A stretch of DNA of 64,000 nt from NCBI RefSeq assembly GCF_000702445.1, contig NZ_JNIF01000004.1:1116001-1180000 (forward strand). The letters run 5' to 3'. Position numbers and translations under genes: made by a program. This DNA is from Bryobacter aggregatus MPL3. GTDB taxonomy: Bacteria > Acidobacteriota > Terriglobia > Bryobacterales > Bryobacteraceae. Positions 27,016 to 35,677 of the stretch are shown in pieces. The notes under the pieces are model-generated. The model ran no database searches, had not been told where the DNA came from, and was given only the letters and a program-made list of their open reading frames with translations. Position 1 is the stretch's first letter. Each line of letters starts with the position of its first letter.

Positions 27016-29342
27016 ACCATTGGTCCTTCTAAAGTGCCTGGCCACCATTTCGCAGACCGGGTCCAGACCAGACGGCAGACGCCTTTGGGCGTGGTGACCT
27101 CCAGGCTCAACCGGGAATCCCGCACCTCTTCGAGGTACATCATTCCGTTGGTTCCGAGATCCGTCTCCCGGTTCAGTTCCACCACTCGGACGACGGACCG
27201 GAGCGGTAAGGGATTTCCTTCCGGATCGACAATCTTCAAATAGAGACTATGCTCTTCCTGCACCTGGAATTCAAAGCGGACGCCCGACCGGCGGCCCGGA
27301 CGCAGCCGCGCATCAGCGCGCTCAATCGATACATTCAGAGGCAGCCCCTCGGGGTCGATGGAAATCCGGTTCTCTTGATAAGAGAGCAGGCGGGGCACTA
27401 GCGCGAGGCCCTGTGCATTCGTCACCGCAATGCGCTGGTTATCGAAGAAGACCGGGATGCCCGCATAATGCCCCACTTTCACCACGGCAAACCCATCATC
27501 GATCCGGCGCGTGAAGAAAGCTTGTCCGCCCAGCAGAGTGACCGCGCCTTGAAACCCCGCACGAACCCCGGTGCCCTGCTCCGTCGCGCTGGCCTGTAGA
27601 TTCAATTCTCCAAACGAAGCCCGTTGCGTGTAGATTCCATCCAAGCGCCGGTCTGCCCCCGAGACTGCACTGATGCGATAGGCGTTTCCGGTTCCCAGAG
27701 GAAGATTCTTCTGCAACGTAAGTTGCTCTTCGTTCCCGCGCTGGTTCCGCAGCCAGGACTGCGTGAGCAAGGTCTGCTCCCCCAGGCGGTAAGTCAAGCT
27801 CGTAAAAAGGATCAGGTCCCGGCGAAGATCGAGCGAGCGGTTCGCCGTCATGGACCACGACAGCCGCTGCGTCAGATTCAACGAATAGGCGCCCGAGACG
27901 TAGCGAATCGGATAGAGGCCATCCTGGCGGAAGTAGGACAGCGTCAGATGATCGCGGCGCAACAGATTCAGTCCCAGGCTCGCTCCCATTTGCCGCCGGT
28001 TTGGAGTGAGATTCCGGTCCAGTCCCAGTTGCCGGAACTTGGATTGCGATTGGCTCCCTTGCAGCGAAAACGAGAGCCGCCGCGTCTGGAACTCCGCCGA
28101 GGCGGCCGCCATGCCCGCTCTGCGTCCGCCTGCATCACTGCCAACCACCGTCCCACTCACCACAAGATGCGGCAAAGTGAGCGCTGTCAGTTGGAAGCCG
28201 ATGGTCCGGAGGCCAGCGGCAGCCTCCGCCCGCACCTCGCCCGTCACTCGATTGCTGAGTCCCCGGCGGTAATACCCCGTAAAGAAGGACCGGCCATAGT
28301 CGAAGCTGGCCATGCCGATCTCCTTGCGAATCCATCCGGCAGAGACGGAAAAATCGGCAAGCCCCGCACGCAGCAGCCGCGCAGAAGCAAAATAGGACTG
28401 CGTGACCACCGTGTCCCGGCCCAGCATGTCATGCAGCACGAGTTGGAATTGTCCTGGCCCGCTGGCGAGCGGCGGGTTGCGGATCTCAAAGGGACCCGCC
28501 GGTACGTCCTGGGTCCAGCGGAGTGCCTGATTGACGTACAGTTCTGCCGTCGACGGCAGTAGCGCCTCGCCTCGAATCGTCTGCTGGGGAAAGCTCACAA
28601 GATCCGGCTGGGTCTCGGAATCCGTCCCCCACTGGATCCCGCCAAAGGCCAGAGAGCGGCCCCAACTCCCCGGACTGGTCCAGGAATCTCCCAGACGGAT
28701 GCTCTGCCTTCTAGCGGGCAGATCATGAATGAAAGTGCTATCGAGGCGGATCGGTGCGCCGCCCCGCAGGCCCCGGAGGACGCGCGTGGTCGCCAGTCCC
28801 CAGCCACTGAACACACCCACTTCTCCAAGAGCCCCCAAGGAAGTGCGGTTGTCGTGTTGCACTGAAAGATCGTAGTTCAAAAAGGCGCCAATGCTTCTGG
28901 AGATGGGAGTCAGAGACGGTTTGGAAGCTTGGAGGTCCATTGTATTTCCTTCAAACCCTTCAGGGGGCATCGTCAGACGCAGCTCTTGGGTTGCCGCATG
29001 GATTTCGTAGCGTAGCTGTGGAATCGACCGCAGGGCGACAAAATCTCGGTTCTGCACGCCGAATGCATTCTCGGCGGGGATCTTCAGCCGTAAGGCCGTC
29101 AGTTGTTCCCGCCCCGCGTACAGTCCTTCCTGATCCTGATAGAAAATGATTCCCGTGTCGGCGAGAGCGGGTGTCAGTTGGCCGTTCACCCGCACCGTCA
29201 GAACGACGGGCCGGCAACCGGGGAGTTGCGGGAGATCCGTGCACGAGAGTTCTTGAGCAAGAGTCTTCGGAACACAGAGAATGCTGGACAGCAAACAGAA
29301 GATCAGGCACTTAGGGATGGCTCTCCAAGACGAGAGGAACAT
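27000..29342 (-). CDS. Outer-membrane fimbrial usher protein
   Basis: The FimD/PapC-type usher has 780 residues, on the short side of the family and typical of ushers linked to SCPU subunits. The ATG at 29342 gives a signal peptide (L-I-F-C-L-L-S-S-I-L-C). The longer frame to 29510 is out-of-frame chaperone sequence. An N-terminal chaperone-binding domain is followed by a beta-barrel of alternating strands (about 150-650) with the R-G-E-A-L-L-P region of the plug/linker. Small C-terminal domains follow. It exports and polymerises the subunits. It overlaps the chaperone stop by 32 bases. Confidence 0.9.
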   Translation of the reverse strand: MFLSSWRAIPKCLIFCLLSSILCVPKTLAQELSCTDLPQLPGCRPVVLTVRVNGQLTPALADTGIIFYQDQEGLYAGREQLTALRLKIPAENAFGVQNRDFVALRSIPQLRYEIHAATQELRLTMPPEGFEGNTMDLQASKPSLTPISRSIGAFLNYDLSVQHDNRTSLGALGEVGVFSGWGLATTRVLRGLRGGAPIRLDSTFIHDLPARRQSIRLGDSWTSPGSWGRSLAFGGIQWGTDSETQPDLVSFPQQTIRGEALLPSTAELYVNQALRWTQDVPAGPFEIRNPPLASGPGQFQLVLHDMLGRDTVVTQSYFASARLLRAGLADFSVSAGWIRKEIGMASFDYGRSFFTGYYRRGLSNRVTGEVRAEAAAGLRTIGFQLTALTLPHLVVSGTVVGSDAGGRRAGMAAASAEFQTRRLSFSLQGSQSQSKFRQLGLDRNLTPNRRQMGASLGLNLLRRDHLTLSYFRQDGLYPIRYVSGAYSLNLTQRLSWSMTANRSLDLRRDLILFTSLTYRLGEQTLLTQSWLRNQRGNEEQLTLQKNLPLGTGNAYRISAVSGADRRLDGIYTQRASFGELNLQASATEQGTGVRAGFQGAVTLLGGQAFFTRRIDDGFAVVKVGHYAGIPVFFDNQRIAVTNAQGLALVPRLLSYQENRISIDPEGLPLNVSIERADARLRPGRRSGVRFEFQVQEEHSLYLKIVDPEGNPLPLRSVVRVVELNRETDLGTNGMMYLEEVRDSRLSLEVTTPKGVCRLVWTRSAKWWPGTLEGPMVCRFE

Positions 29343-30036
29343 AGAAAGTACCCTGGTCGGTCCCTGCCTCCAGGGGAACAGAGGCTTGTCCTTCCGGAAG
29401 AGCCATCGGCAGCGGCAAAGAGAAGTTCTGGCCGGGAAGCAGATAGCGGCTGATCGAAATCGGCGCCGTTTCCCCCAGCTTGAGGCTGTGCAACTGGACG
29501 TGGACGGCACTTGGATTTCTCAGTTGCAGACTGAAGCGTCCGTCCACAGCTTTCCGCAGAACGGCTTCAATTCCCGGGGGGGCCGGCGAATGCTCGGCAG
29601 CGAGAAAGATGGGGATGCCCACTCGCAATAAGGTCTGCACCATGGTGGACGGACTTTCGTTCGGATCGGCCCGTAAGGGCAATTCTTGGATATAGAGACG
29701 GAACGCCTGCTCCTCCGCGTTGCTCTTCAACTGTGTGCCAATCCGGATGGTCTGCGTGCCTCCTGGCTTGAGACGGAAGCGGGGCGGCATGACGATCAAC
29801 GCATTTGTCGGCGTGTAGAGATCCTCTCCGTCCCGTTGCTTCCACTGGACCGCATCAATCTGGTAATCCCGCTCGGCCTCACTGCGATTCTCCACCAGAA
29901 TCAGGTTCGTAGGCTTCCGGGAACTCAGCTCAACCCGAATCGGAGTCACGGCAAACGAACCGGCTTCCAGCCGATCACTCCCGATGCCAATCGCCAGGCA
30001 GCTAATAAGTAACCGTAACTGTAACTGTATCGACAT
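29311..30036 (-). CDS. Periplasmic fimbrial chaperone (PapD-like)
   Basis: This is a secreted chaperone of 241 residues with two immunoglobulin-like domains. The G1/A1 region V-T-P-I-R-V-E-L-S, the R-x-Y-Q-I-D-A-V-x-W core and the F1-G1 motif E-E-Q-A-F-R-L-Y-I-Q-E-L-P fit the PapD superfamily in the short-loop (FGS) form. It binds subunits by donor-strand complementation. The start at 30036 places a signal peptide at the N-terminus; an ATG at 30051 is also possible. Either start overlaps the end of the proximal SCPU gene. Confidence 0.88.
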   Translation of the reverse strand: MSIQLQLRLLISCLAIGIGSDRLEAGSFAVTPIRVELSSRKPTNLILVENRSEAERDYQIDAVQWKQRDGEDLYTPTNALIVMPPRFRLKPGGTQTIRIGTQLKSNAEEQAFRLYIQELPLRADPNESPSTMVQTLLRVGIPIFLAAEHSPAPPGIEAVLRKAVDGRFSLQLRNPSAVHVQLHSLKLGETAPISISRYLLPGQNFSLPLPMALPEGQASVPLEAGTDQGTFYVPLVLESHP

Positions 30037-30511
30037 AAGAACCTGGTGCATTGTATTGTGAAATTGCAATTCGCCCATAGGCCGTATGATTCGCCAAGAC
30101 ACCCGAACTCGTCCCAGAAACGGTCTCACCCGCCGTATTTCCCCAATTCAGAGAGCGCCCAGTGTCACGATAGATCTGATAATTCAGCGTATTTGACACA
30201 TTGGTCATCTTCCTCACCGCGGTCGTGGCGCCGACGCCCAAGCCCGCATCCAGTGAAACCTCGTATCCAGTCCCATTCGTACAGGTCACGGAGATGGTGG
30301 AGCTGGCATCATTGGGAGAGACACTGCTCGCGTTATAGTTGCCAAACGCCATCGGTGTGGCAGAAATAATGCACACCTTGATCACGGTTGCACTCACTGC
30401 GATCGTAGATGTCGCGGTCTGCGCCAAAGCCCCTGGAACGAACCAAGCCAGGAGATTGAGGATACAAATCGGAACAGACCGGCGAAGGAGCCGAGTAAAT
30501 AGTAAATTCAT
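30002..30511 (-). CDS. Spore coat protein U-type pilin/fimbrial subunit (proximal)
   Basis: This is a secreted SCPU subunit of 169 residues. The ATG at 30511 follows a strong purine-rich ribosome-binding site (AGAGAGAG). The signal peptide ends near G-A-L-A-Q. The mature N-terminus T-A-T-S-T-I-A-V-S-A-T-V is a likely donor strand. Conserved Cys residues lie at V-I-K-V-C and V-T-C-T, and the C-terminus is a beta strand (V-T-V-T-V-T-Y). As first gene of the operon with its own strong ribosome-binding site, it is the best candidate for the major fibre subunit. Confidence 0.85.
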   Translation of the reverse strand: MNLLFTRLLRRSVPICILNLLAWFVPGALAQTATSTIAVSATVIKVCIISATPMAFGNYNASSVSPNDASSTISVTCTNGTGYEVSLDAGLGVGATTAVRKMTNVSNTLNYQIYRDTGRSLNWGNTAGETVSGTSSGVLANHTAYGRIAISQYNAPGSYVDTVTVTVTY

Positions 30512-30574
30512 GGAACTCTCTCTGAAGGCCATATCGCCCAATTTAAGATGGCAGTGAGTAGTTTTTATTTTCAT

Positions 30575-30839
30575 ATAACACGACGAAATAGTAATGAATT
30601 ACTCATTTACTCAGTTGTGAGAAGTTCGACTCCAGACAAGATCTTGAGACTCGCAGGCTTTGCGCGGATGGGAAGCGGGTGCTGGAATCCCGGGAGGTAC
30701 GCGCCAGCTGGAACAGATTGATTCCCAATGGATTCCGGCCTCGGGGCCGGACTGGAGATGCAGGCATGGGGCCAGTTGGAAGGAGGTGCGCGGAAATGGG
30801 TCGCCAAGAGACTGGATCCATTCGAGATACACTGATGCC
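30575..30839 (+). promoter_or_regulatory. CRISPR leader / upstream region
   Basis: This 265-base gap separates the divergent SCPU operon from the first CRISPR repeat. Its left third is A/T-rich and probably holds the SCPU promoter. Its right part is GC-richer and contains a perfect 7-bp hairpin at 30734-30751 (TCCGGCC, loop TCGG, GGCCGGA). Repeat orientation (ATTGAAAC at the right end) and the degenerate right-hand end place the leader here. Short frames in it run into the repeats and are not genes. Confidence 0.5.
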
Positions 30840-32880
30840 GTCGCGCCCTTCACGGGCGCGTGGATTGAAACCGGGCCAGCACGTCGCAGATAATCGACAC
30901 CATCGTCGCGCCCTTCACGGGCGCGTGGATTGAAACCGCCTCAGAGTCTGGCTGTATTGCGGACCTTTGCGTCGCGCCCTTCACGGGCGCGTGGATTGAA
31001 ACAGCTTTGAATCGCCAGGCGCTCGGGAAGTCTTTGTCGCGCCCTTCACGGGCGCGTGGATTGAAACGCCGCGTACCCGGATCGGTGGGATACTCGCAGG
31101 TCGCGCCCTTCACGGGCGCGTGGATTGAAACCAATACCCAGCAATGTCCGGAACAATGTCAGCTGTCGCGCCCTTCACGGGCGCGTGGATTGAAACAGAC
31201 AATCTTTCTGAAGTTGCCGGCACTCGCTCGTCGCGCCCTTCACGGGCGCGTGGATTGAAACAGCGTCTCGTGACCCTTGCCCCGAGTCGTTCCCGTCGCG
31301 CCCTTCACGGGCGCGTGGATTGAAACGCTTAACACCGTTCGAATCCTGGATCACCGAGCTGTCGCGCCCTTCACGGGCGCGTGGATTGAAACATAGAAAT
31401 GCTTGAGTTTGTCAGGCATTGAGTCGTCGCGCCCTTCACGGGCGCGTGGATTGAAACGTCGAACTCGACGGATCACGCCAAAGTTGTCATGTCGCGCCCT
31501 TCACGGGCGCGTGGATTGAAACTTCCGATCCTGTGTTCGATTTGACGCGTTCAGCGTCGCGCCCTTCACGGGCGCGTGGATTGAAACGACAATCGGCCTA
31601 GGCCTCTATGTGCTCGCCGCGGTCGCGCCCTTCACGGGCGCGTGGATTGAAACACGAGCCGAGGGGAGCAAGCGTCAGTCGGGTGATGTCGCGCCCTTCA
31701 CGGGCGCGTGGATTGAAACTCGGGTCTGTAGGAATCGAAAGATCCGATGAATCGTCGCGCCCTTCACGGGCGCGTGGATTGAAACCTCCCAGCCTCCTCT
31801 TCCGCGATCATCTGTGCGTCGCGCCCTTCACGGGCGCGTGGATTGAAACTCTTCAGGTGCAAGGGTTTCGCCTTGGGCGTAGGTCGCGCCCTTCACGGGC
31901 GCGTGGATTGAAACGATACTGGCCGCCTGGGGTGATCGACGGGAAGGTCGCGCCCTTCACGGGCGCGTGGATTGAAACAACTCCAAACGTCCAATCTCAT
32001 TCGAGATCTTGAGTCGCGCCCTTCACGGGCGCGTGGATTGAAACTGCTGATAGACCAAGAAGAAGATGGAGGTTGGGTGTCGCGCCCTTCACGGGCGCGT
32101 GGATTGAAACTTGAAGAAGCTCCCGGACAGCGCCACGCTCTTCATGTCGCGCCCTTCACGGGCGCGTGGATTGAAACGCAGCAACTCATCAAGGTACTGC
32201 TCGAAGAGCTTGGGTCGCGCCCTTCACGGGCGCGTGGATTGAAACATGAGCCGATCGGCCTCGTGATCCTTGGCGAGGGTCGCGCCCTTCACGGGCGCGT
32301 GGATTGAAACTTGCTCCTTTTCTGTTCGCCTCATCGGCTTACATGTCGCGCCCTTCACGGGCGCGTGGATTGAAACACCGAAAAAGCGATGGCTATCCGC
32401 TCGGAGAGCGTCGCGCCCTTCACGGGCGCGTGGATTGAAACTCAGCGCCTAGTCATTGAGCGCATTGAAAACGTCGCGCCCTTCACGGGCGCGTGGATTG
32501 AAACCGCCACCCGGCCACGTAGAAGCAGTAGCCGGGGTGTCGCGCCCTTCACGGGCGCGTGGATTGAAACTCGAGCGCTTTGAAGAATGCATTTACGGCC
32601 TCCTGGTCGCGCCCTTCACGGGCGCGTGGATTGAAACAATCCTTTTTACTCGGGAACTCAGTATTATGGCGTCGCGCCCTTCACGGGCGCGTGGATTGAA
32701 ACCCTACTCGCCAGCCGGAGTACTCCGCCGCGCTCGTCGCGCCCTTCACGGGCGCGTGGATTGAAACCTCAGTGGATCGCGGCCCCTCTGCGGCGTCCGC
32801 TGTCGCGCCCTTCACGGGCGCGTGGATTGAAACGATCGCCCGCACAGCTTTGTCTCCAAGGGCGGAGTCGCGCCCTTCAC
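30840..32880 (+). CRISPR. Type I-C-like CRISPR array, 31 full repeats plus a truncated last repeat, 31 spacers
   Basis: The 32-base repeat begins GTCGCGCCC and ends GTGGATTGAAAC. Bases 3-9 pair with 15-21 (CGCGCCC/GGGCGCG) around a TTCAC loop, the usual I-C repeat design. All 31 full copies look identical. Starts: 30840, 30905, 30971, 31036, 31100, 31165, 31230, 31295, 31361, 31426, 31491, 31556, 31622, 31688, 31754, 31818, 31883, 31947, 32013, 32079, 32146, 32214, 32279, 32345, 32410, 32473, 32539, 32606, 32671, 32736, 32802. The last copy at 32867 is cut after 14 bases. Spacers are 31-36 bases, mostly 33-34, and all appear different. The array should be transcribed left to right. No cas gene is within the window on either side. 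Confidence 0.97.
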
Positions 32881-32893
32881 ACCCAATGTTTTT

Positions 32894-32943
32894 GAGCGCC
32901 TGCTTCACACGCAGGAGGTCCGGGATTCGAGTCCCTGCGCCCC
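32894..32943 (+). pseudogene. 3' fragment of a tRNA-Val(CAC) gene
   Basis: From 32894 the sequence reads as the end of a D-arm (GAGCG). Then comes a perfect anticodon arm (CCTGC 32899-32903, loop TTCACAC with anticodon CAC, GCAGG 32911-32915), a variable region AGGTC and a T-arm with loop TTCGAGT at 32926-32932. The 5' acceptor strand and most of the D-arm are absent. The T-stem has an A-C mismatch at the normally invariant G53-C61 pair and the 3' acceptor strand is degenerate, so it is not functional. It lies 13 bases after the truncated CRISPR repeat. Confidence 0.7.
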
Positions 32944-33077
32944 GTGATGGAGACAAGTTACCAAGCTGATCGTGCCTTCCCCTGCAATCGCAGCCTCACT
33001 CACACTCCTTTCAAACAGCGGTTTGAAACGCCCCGCCAATCGGAGGAAGCGGCCGACCGGGTATCCTGAAACATTCG

Positions 33078-34820
33078 ATGAGATTTTGCTTTTGGCTGCT
33101 GTTCACAAGCGCATTATTAGCGCAAGAGAAGAAAAAAGAAACACTAGTCGTCACTGGCTCCTACGAAGCCATCCCACTAGAAGAGGCGGAGCGATCGGTA
33201 CGCGCAATTCCAGCGAAGGAACTCACGCCGCTGGCGTCTTCGATCGTCGACTATCTCCATCTCGACGCCGCACTTGACCTCAGGGGCCGGGCGCCCAATG
33301 GCGTCAATAGCGGCCTCTCCATTCGCGGCGGAAGCTTTGGGCAGACCCTCGTCCTCTGGAATGGACTGCGCCTGAACAGCGTCCAGAGTTCCAACCTCAG
33401 CATGGACCTCCCCATTCCCCTGGAGGCCATGACTCAGATTGAGGTGCTAAAAGGTTCCGGTTCCACCCTCTATGGATCAGACGCCACGGCGGGAGTGTTA
33501 AATGTCATCACCAGTCCGCCAGAGAAATCAGAAATCCGGCTGCGAAGCGGGTTTGGCAACTGGGGAACCCAACAGCAACATGCGTCGCTCGCCTACGTCC
33601 ATCGGCTGTTCTCCGAACACCTCACGTTCGCAAGAGACTTCTCCACGGGCTTTGCGCCCAACCGCGACTACCGCAACTTGAGCCTGGCCTCAGAAACTCA
33701 GTTCAAATCCACTTCGATTACTCTCGCGTTGAACGATCGTCCTTACGGCGCCGATCAGTTTTATGGCAACTACAACTCTTGGGAGCGGACGAAATCCTGG
33801 TTTGCCGCCATCCGGCAGCGCATCGATCGAAAAACGGAAGCGTCCTTTGCTTACCGGCGCGCGAGCGACCTCTTTGTTCTCTATCGCGACCGTCCGCAAG
33901 TCTCCACCAACCGCCATGTCTCAGAAACCTACCAAGGCAGCCTGCGCCGCACCGATGGCCACTTCCACTACGGCGCCGAACTCCTGGCCGATCGCATTGA
34001 CTCCAACAATCTGGGTCATCATTCGCGCGCGCGCAGTGCCGTATATGCAGCCTATGATATCCGGGCGCTGAAGCGATTCTCCTTCACTGCCGGGATTCGC
34101 GACGAGATCTATCGGAACTTCCAGCACGAGTGGAACCCGAGCGTCGCATTGGGATATTGGGCAACGGACCGGCTCAAGTTCCGGGCCTCGGCCAGCCGTG
34201 CGTTTCGTCTCCCCACCTATACCGATCTCTTCTACCGCGATCCAGCCAATATCGGAAATGCGCTGTTGCGTCCGGAACGGGCCTGGACCTACGAAGGGGG
34301 TCTCGACCTCCGCCTCCTTTCCCGGACTCAAGTTGCAGTAACCGTATTTCAGCGGCGCGAACGGGACGGAATCGACTTTGTCCGGACCACCACCACCGAG
34401 CCCTGGCGAGCCATCAACTTCCAGGCACTGAACTTTACCGGACTGGAATCGCTCGTCACCACCCGATTGGGCCACCATAAGTTCGACCTTTCCTACAGTA
34501 CGCTGCATGGCGCACAGGATGTGCTCGATAACCTCCAGTCGAAGTATGTCTTCAACTATCCACGTCAATCCGGAGTCGCAAGCTGGCAATGGTTCTCAAA
34601 TTCTGGACTGCTGCTGCGATCCAGAATCGGAGCGATGGAACGTTTCCAGCGAGATCCTTATGCAGTCTGGGATCTGTACGCCTCCTGGCAACACGGACGC
34701 GTCAGACCCTATCTCCAGTTTGCCAACCTCACCTCGACTCGCTATCAGGAATTCGCCGGGATCGCCATGCCTGGCCGGAGCGTCATCGGTGGAATTGAAC
34801 TCGTGTTGCTCAATCGGTAA
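33078..34820 (+). CDS. TonB-dependent outer-membrane receptor (BtuB-like size)
   Basis: The 580-residue outer-membrane receptor has a short signal peptide (F-W-L-L-F-T-S-A-L-L-A-Q) followed directly by a TonB-box-like E-T-L-V-V-T-G. The plug domain spans about 40-150, with I-R-G-G-S-F-G-Q-T-L-V-L-W-N-G and V-L-K-G-S-G-S-T-L-Y-G-S-D-A. The rest is a 22-strand barrel type. It has no N-terminal carboxypeptidase-like domain, unlike many acidobacterial TonB receptors, and its length is like the cobalamin receptor BtuB. I see no cobalamin riboswitch in the 134 bases upstream, so the substrate is open. No transporter genes are adjacent. Confidence 0.9.
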   Translation: MRFCFWLLFTSALLAQEKKKETLVVTGSYEAIPLEEAERSVRAIPAKELTPLASSIVDYLHLDAALDLRGRAPNGVNSGLSIRGGSFGQTLVLWNGLRLNSVQSSNLSMDLPIPLEAMTQIEVLKGSGSTLYGSDATAGVLNVITSPPEKSEIRLRSGFGNWGTQQQHASLAYVHRLFSEHLTFARDFSTGFAPNRDYRNLSLASETQFKSTSITLALNDRPYGADQFYGNYNSWERTKSWFAAIRQRIDRKTEASFAYRRASDLFVLYRDRPQVSTNRHVSETYQGSLRRTDGHFHYGAELLADRIDSNNLGHHSRARSAVYAAYDIRALKRFSFTAGIRDEIYRNFQHEWNPSVALGYWATDRLKFRASASRAFRLPTYTDLFYRDPANIGNALLRPERAWTYEGGLDLRLLSRTQVAVTVFQRRERDGIDFVRTTTTEPWRAINFQALNFTGLESLVTTRLGHHKFDLSYSTLHGAQDVLDNLQSKYVFNYPRQSGVASWQWFSNSGLLLRSRIGAMERFQRDPYAVWDLYASWQHGRVRPYLQFANLTSTRYQEFAGIAMPGRSVIGGIELVLLNR

Positions 34821-35251
34821 GTATCCCTCGGTAAAGCTGGGGGGCCTTACGGTAAGAGCCGCTCAAAGTAGCTATGCGGGGTCGCGAGTGCGACCCCAGA
34901 AATGATACTTCGGCGGAATCGCAATTCTCCTGTGCACAGGATCTGGCATCAGATGCTCTTCCTCAATGCAGCTCTCACGCTGTGCTGCCAGTTTCCGTAG
35001 GTCCAGGTATAGATTCCTTTGCCGGCATCTTGGCCGGAAGATGGCTTGGCGGCTCACCTTCTGGAGTGTCTCCGAGGGACTCCCGAATGGGTCAAACGGC
35101 TGCTGCCTCCCCAGCAAAGCGGCGGCCCTCCTGCAGTAACTGGCTGTCGCTTTGCCGTTGGTGTGGTTGGGGATCGTTCCTCGGACACCCGATTGAGAGA
35201 TCACACGCCGAAACAAGAGCTTGGAAAGCGGAGTCTTAGATTCAGAATTGA
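34821..35251. other. Non-coding or decayed region after the TonB receptor
   Basis: This 431-base stretch has no convincing intact gene. A perfect 8-bp hairpin (GGGGTCGC, loop GAGT, GCGACCCC) at 34878-34897 may be the receptor's terminator or a mobile-element end. The minus strand carries an IS200-like transposase remnant. The upper part, 35031-35251, has open frames on both strands with no recognisable protein. Confidence 0.6.
34896..35030 (-). pseudogene. Remnant of an IS200-like (Y1 HUH) transposase
   Basis: The minus-strand frame here reads R-N-L-Y-L-D-L-R-K-L-A-A-Q-R-E-S, then I-E-E-E-H-L-M-P-D-P-V-H and I-A-I-P-P-K-Y. It matches the central part of IS200/Y1 transposases, which typically read L-Y-G-x-L-R-K...L-A-x-Q-(R/K)-E-S...E-G-H-L-M-P-D-H-V-H...I-P-P-K-Y. 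The HUH metal-binding motif H-V-H has become P-V-H, a few residues are missing after L-R-K, and the catalytic Tyr region is absent. It is a dead fragment. The family match is from memory of the motif, not a search. Confidence 0.6.
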
Positions 35252-35677
35252 ATGATGAGCTCCGTTCCCAATCCAGAAGATATCCTCGCGGAAACGCGGA
35301 TCCTGCGCCATATATCTGATTTTGACAATGCGCTTACAAGCAAACAAGCGATGTCCCTGGAGAGCATCGCACCTAGCTTGATGCGCAGGGAACAGCCGCT
35401 CAGACGTTTGAGACTTCGCGGCTCCAGCAACGGTGCGATTGCGGCCGGCTTTCCCGTTGAGCACCGCTTGAGGGATCTGAGGCCGGATGCCAATCCCCTG
35501 GCGCTTCTACCCTCTCCCATTAGCCGCAGCCTTTTCACAGACCCTACCCTCATGGCACGAGTCTTTGAGTTCCCTCAGAACTTCCCGCGTCGAGGACGAA
35601 ACCTGACTCTGCGCTCGATCGCCTGGAGTGGGTACACAATGCTGCGCGGAGCGGATCTGCGGCGAGTGAGGGAATGA
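35252..35677 (+). CDS. Uncertain open reading frame upstream of the PAS kinase
   Basis: The frame is 141 residues long, Arg-rich, and ends in an ATGA overlap with the kinase start, which would suit coupled genes. Against it: no ribosome-binding site before the first ATG codons, many codons rare in the neighbours (AGA, AGG, CTA, ATA), overlapping minus-strand frames, and no recognisable domain. It may be a decayed gene or simply the 5' leader of the kinase gene. Confidence 0.25.
   Translation: MMSSVPNPEDILAETRILRHISDFDNALTSKQAMSLESIAPSLMRREQPLRRLRLRGSSNGAIAAGFPVEHRLRDLRPDANPLALLPSPISRSLFTDPTLMARVFEFPQNFPRRGRNLTLRSIAWSGYTMLRGADLRRVRE

Noticed and set aside
30850-32956. Open frames across the CRISPR array on both strands
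   Set aside because: They are translations of the repeat (recurring R-P-S-R-A-R-G-L-K or A-P-F-T-G-A-W-I-E-T units) and not genes.
33018-33029. GCGGTTTGAAAC, 10 of 12 bases like the CRISPR repeat end
   Set aside because: Too short and without the rest of the repeat; probably chance, though it lies only about 140 bases beyond the array.
32944-33077. Possible cobalamin riboswitch before the BtuB-sized receptor
   Set aside because: No B12-box or conserved cobalamin riboswitch core is visible in this stretch.
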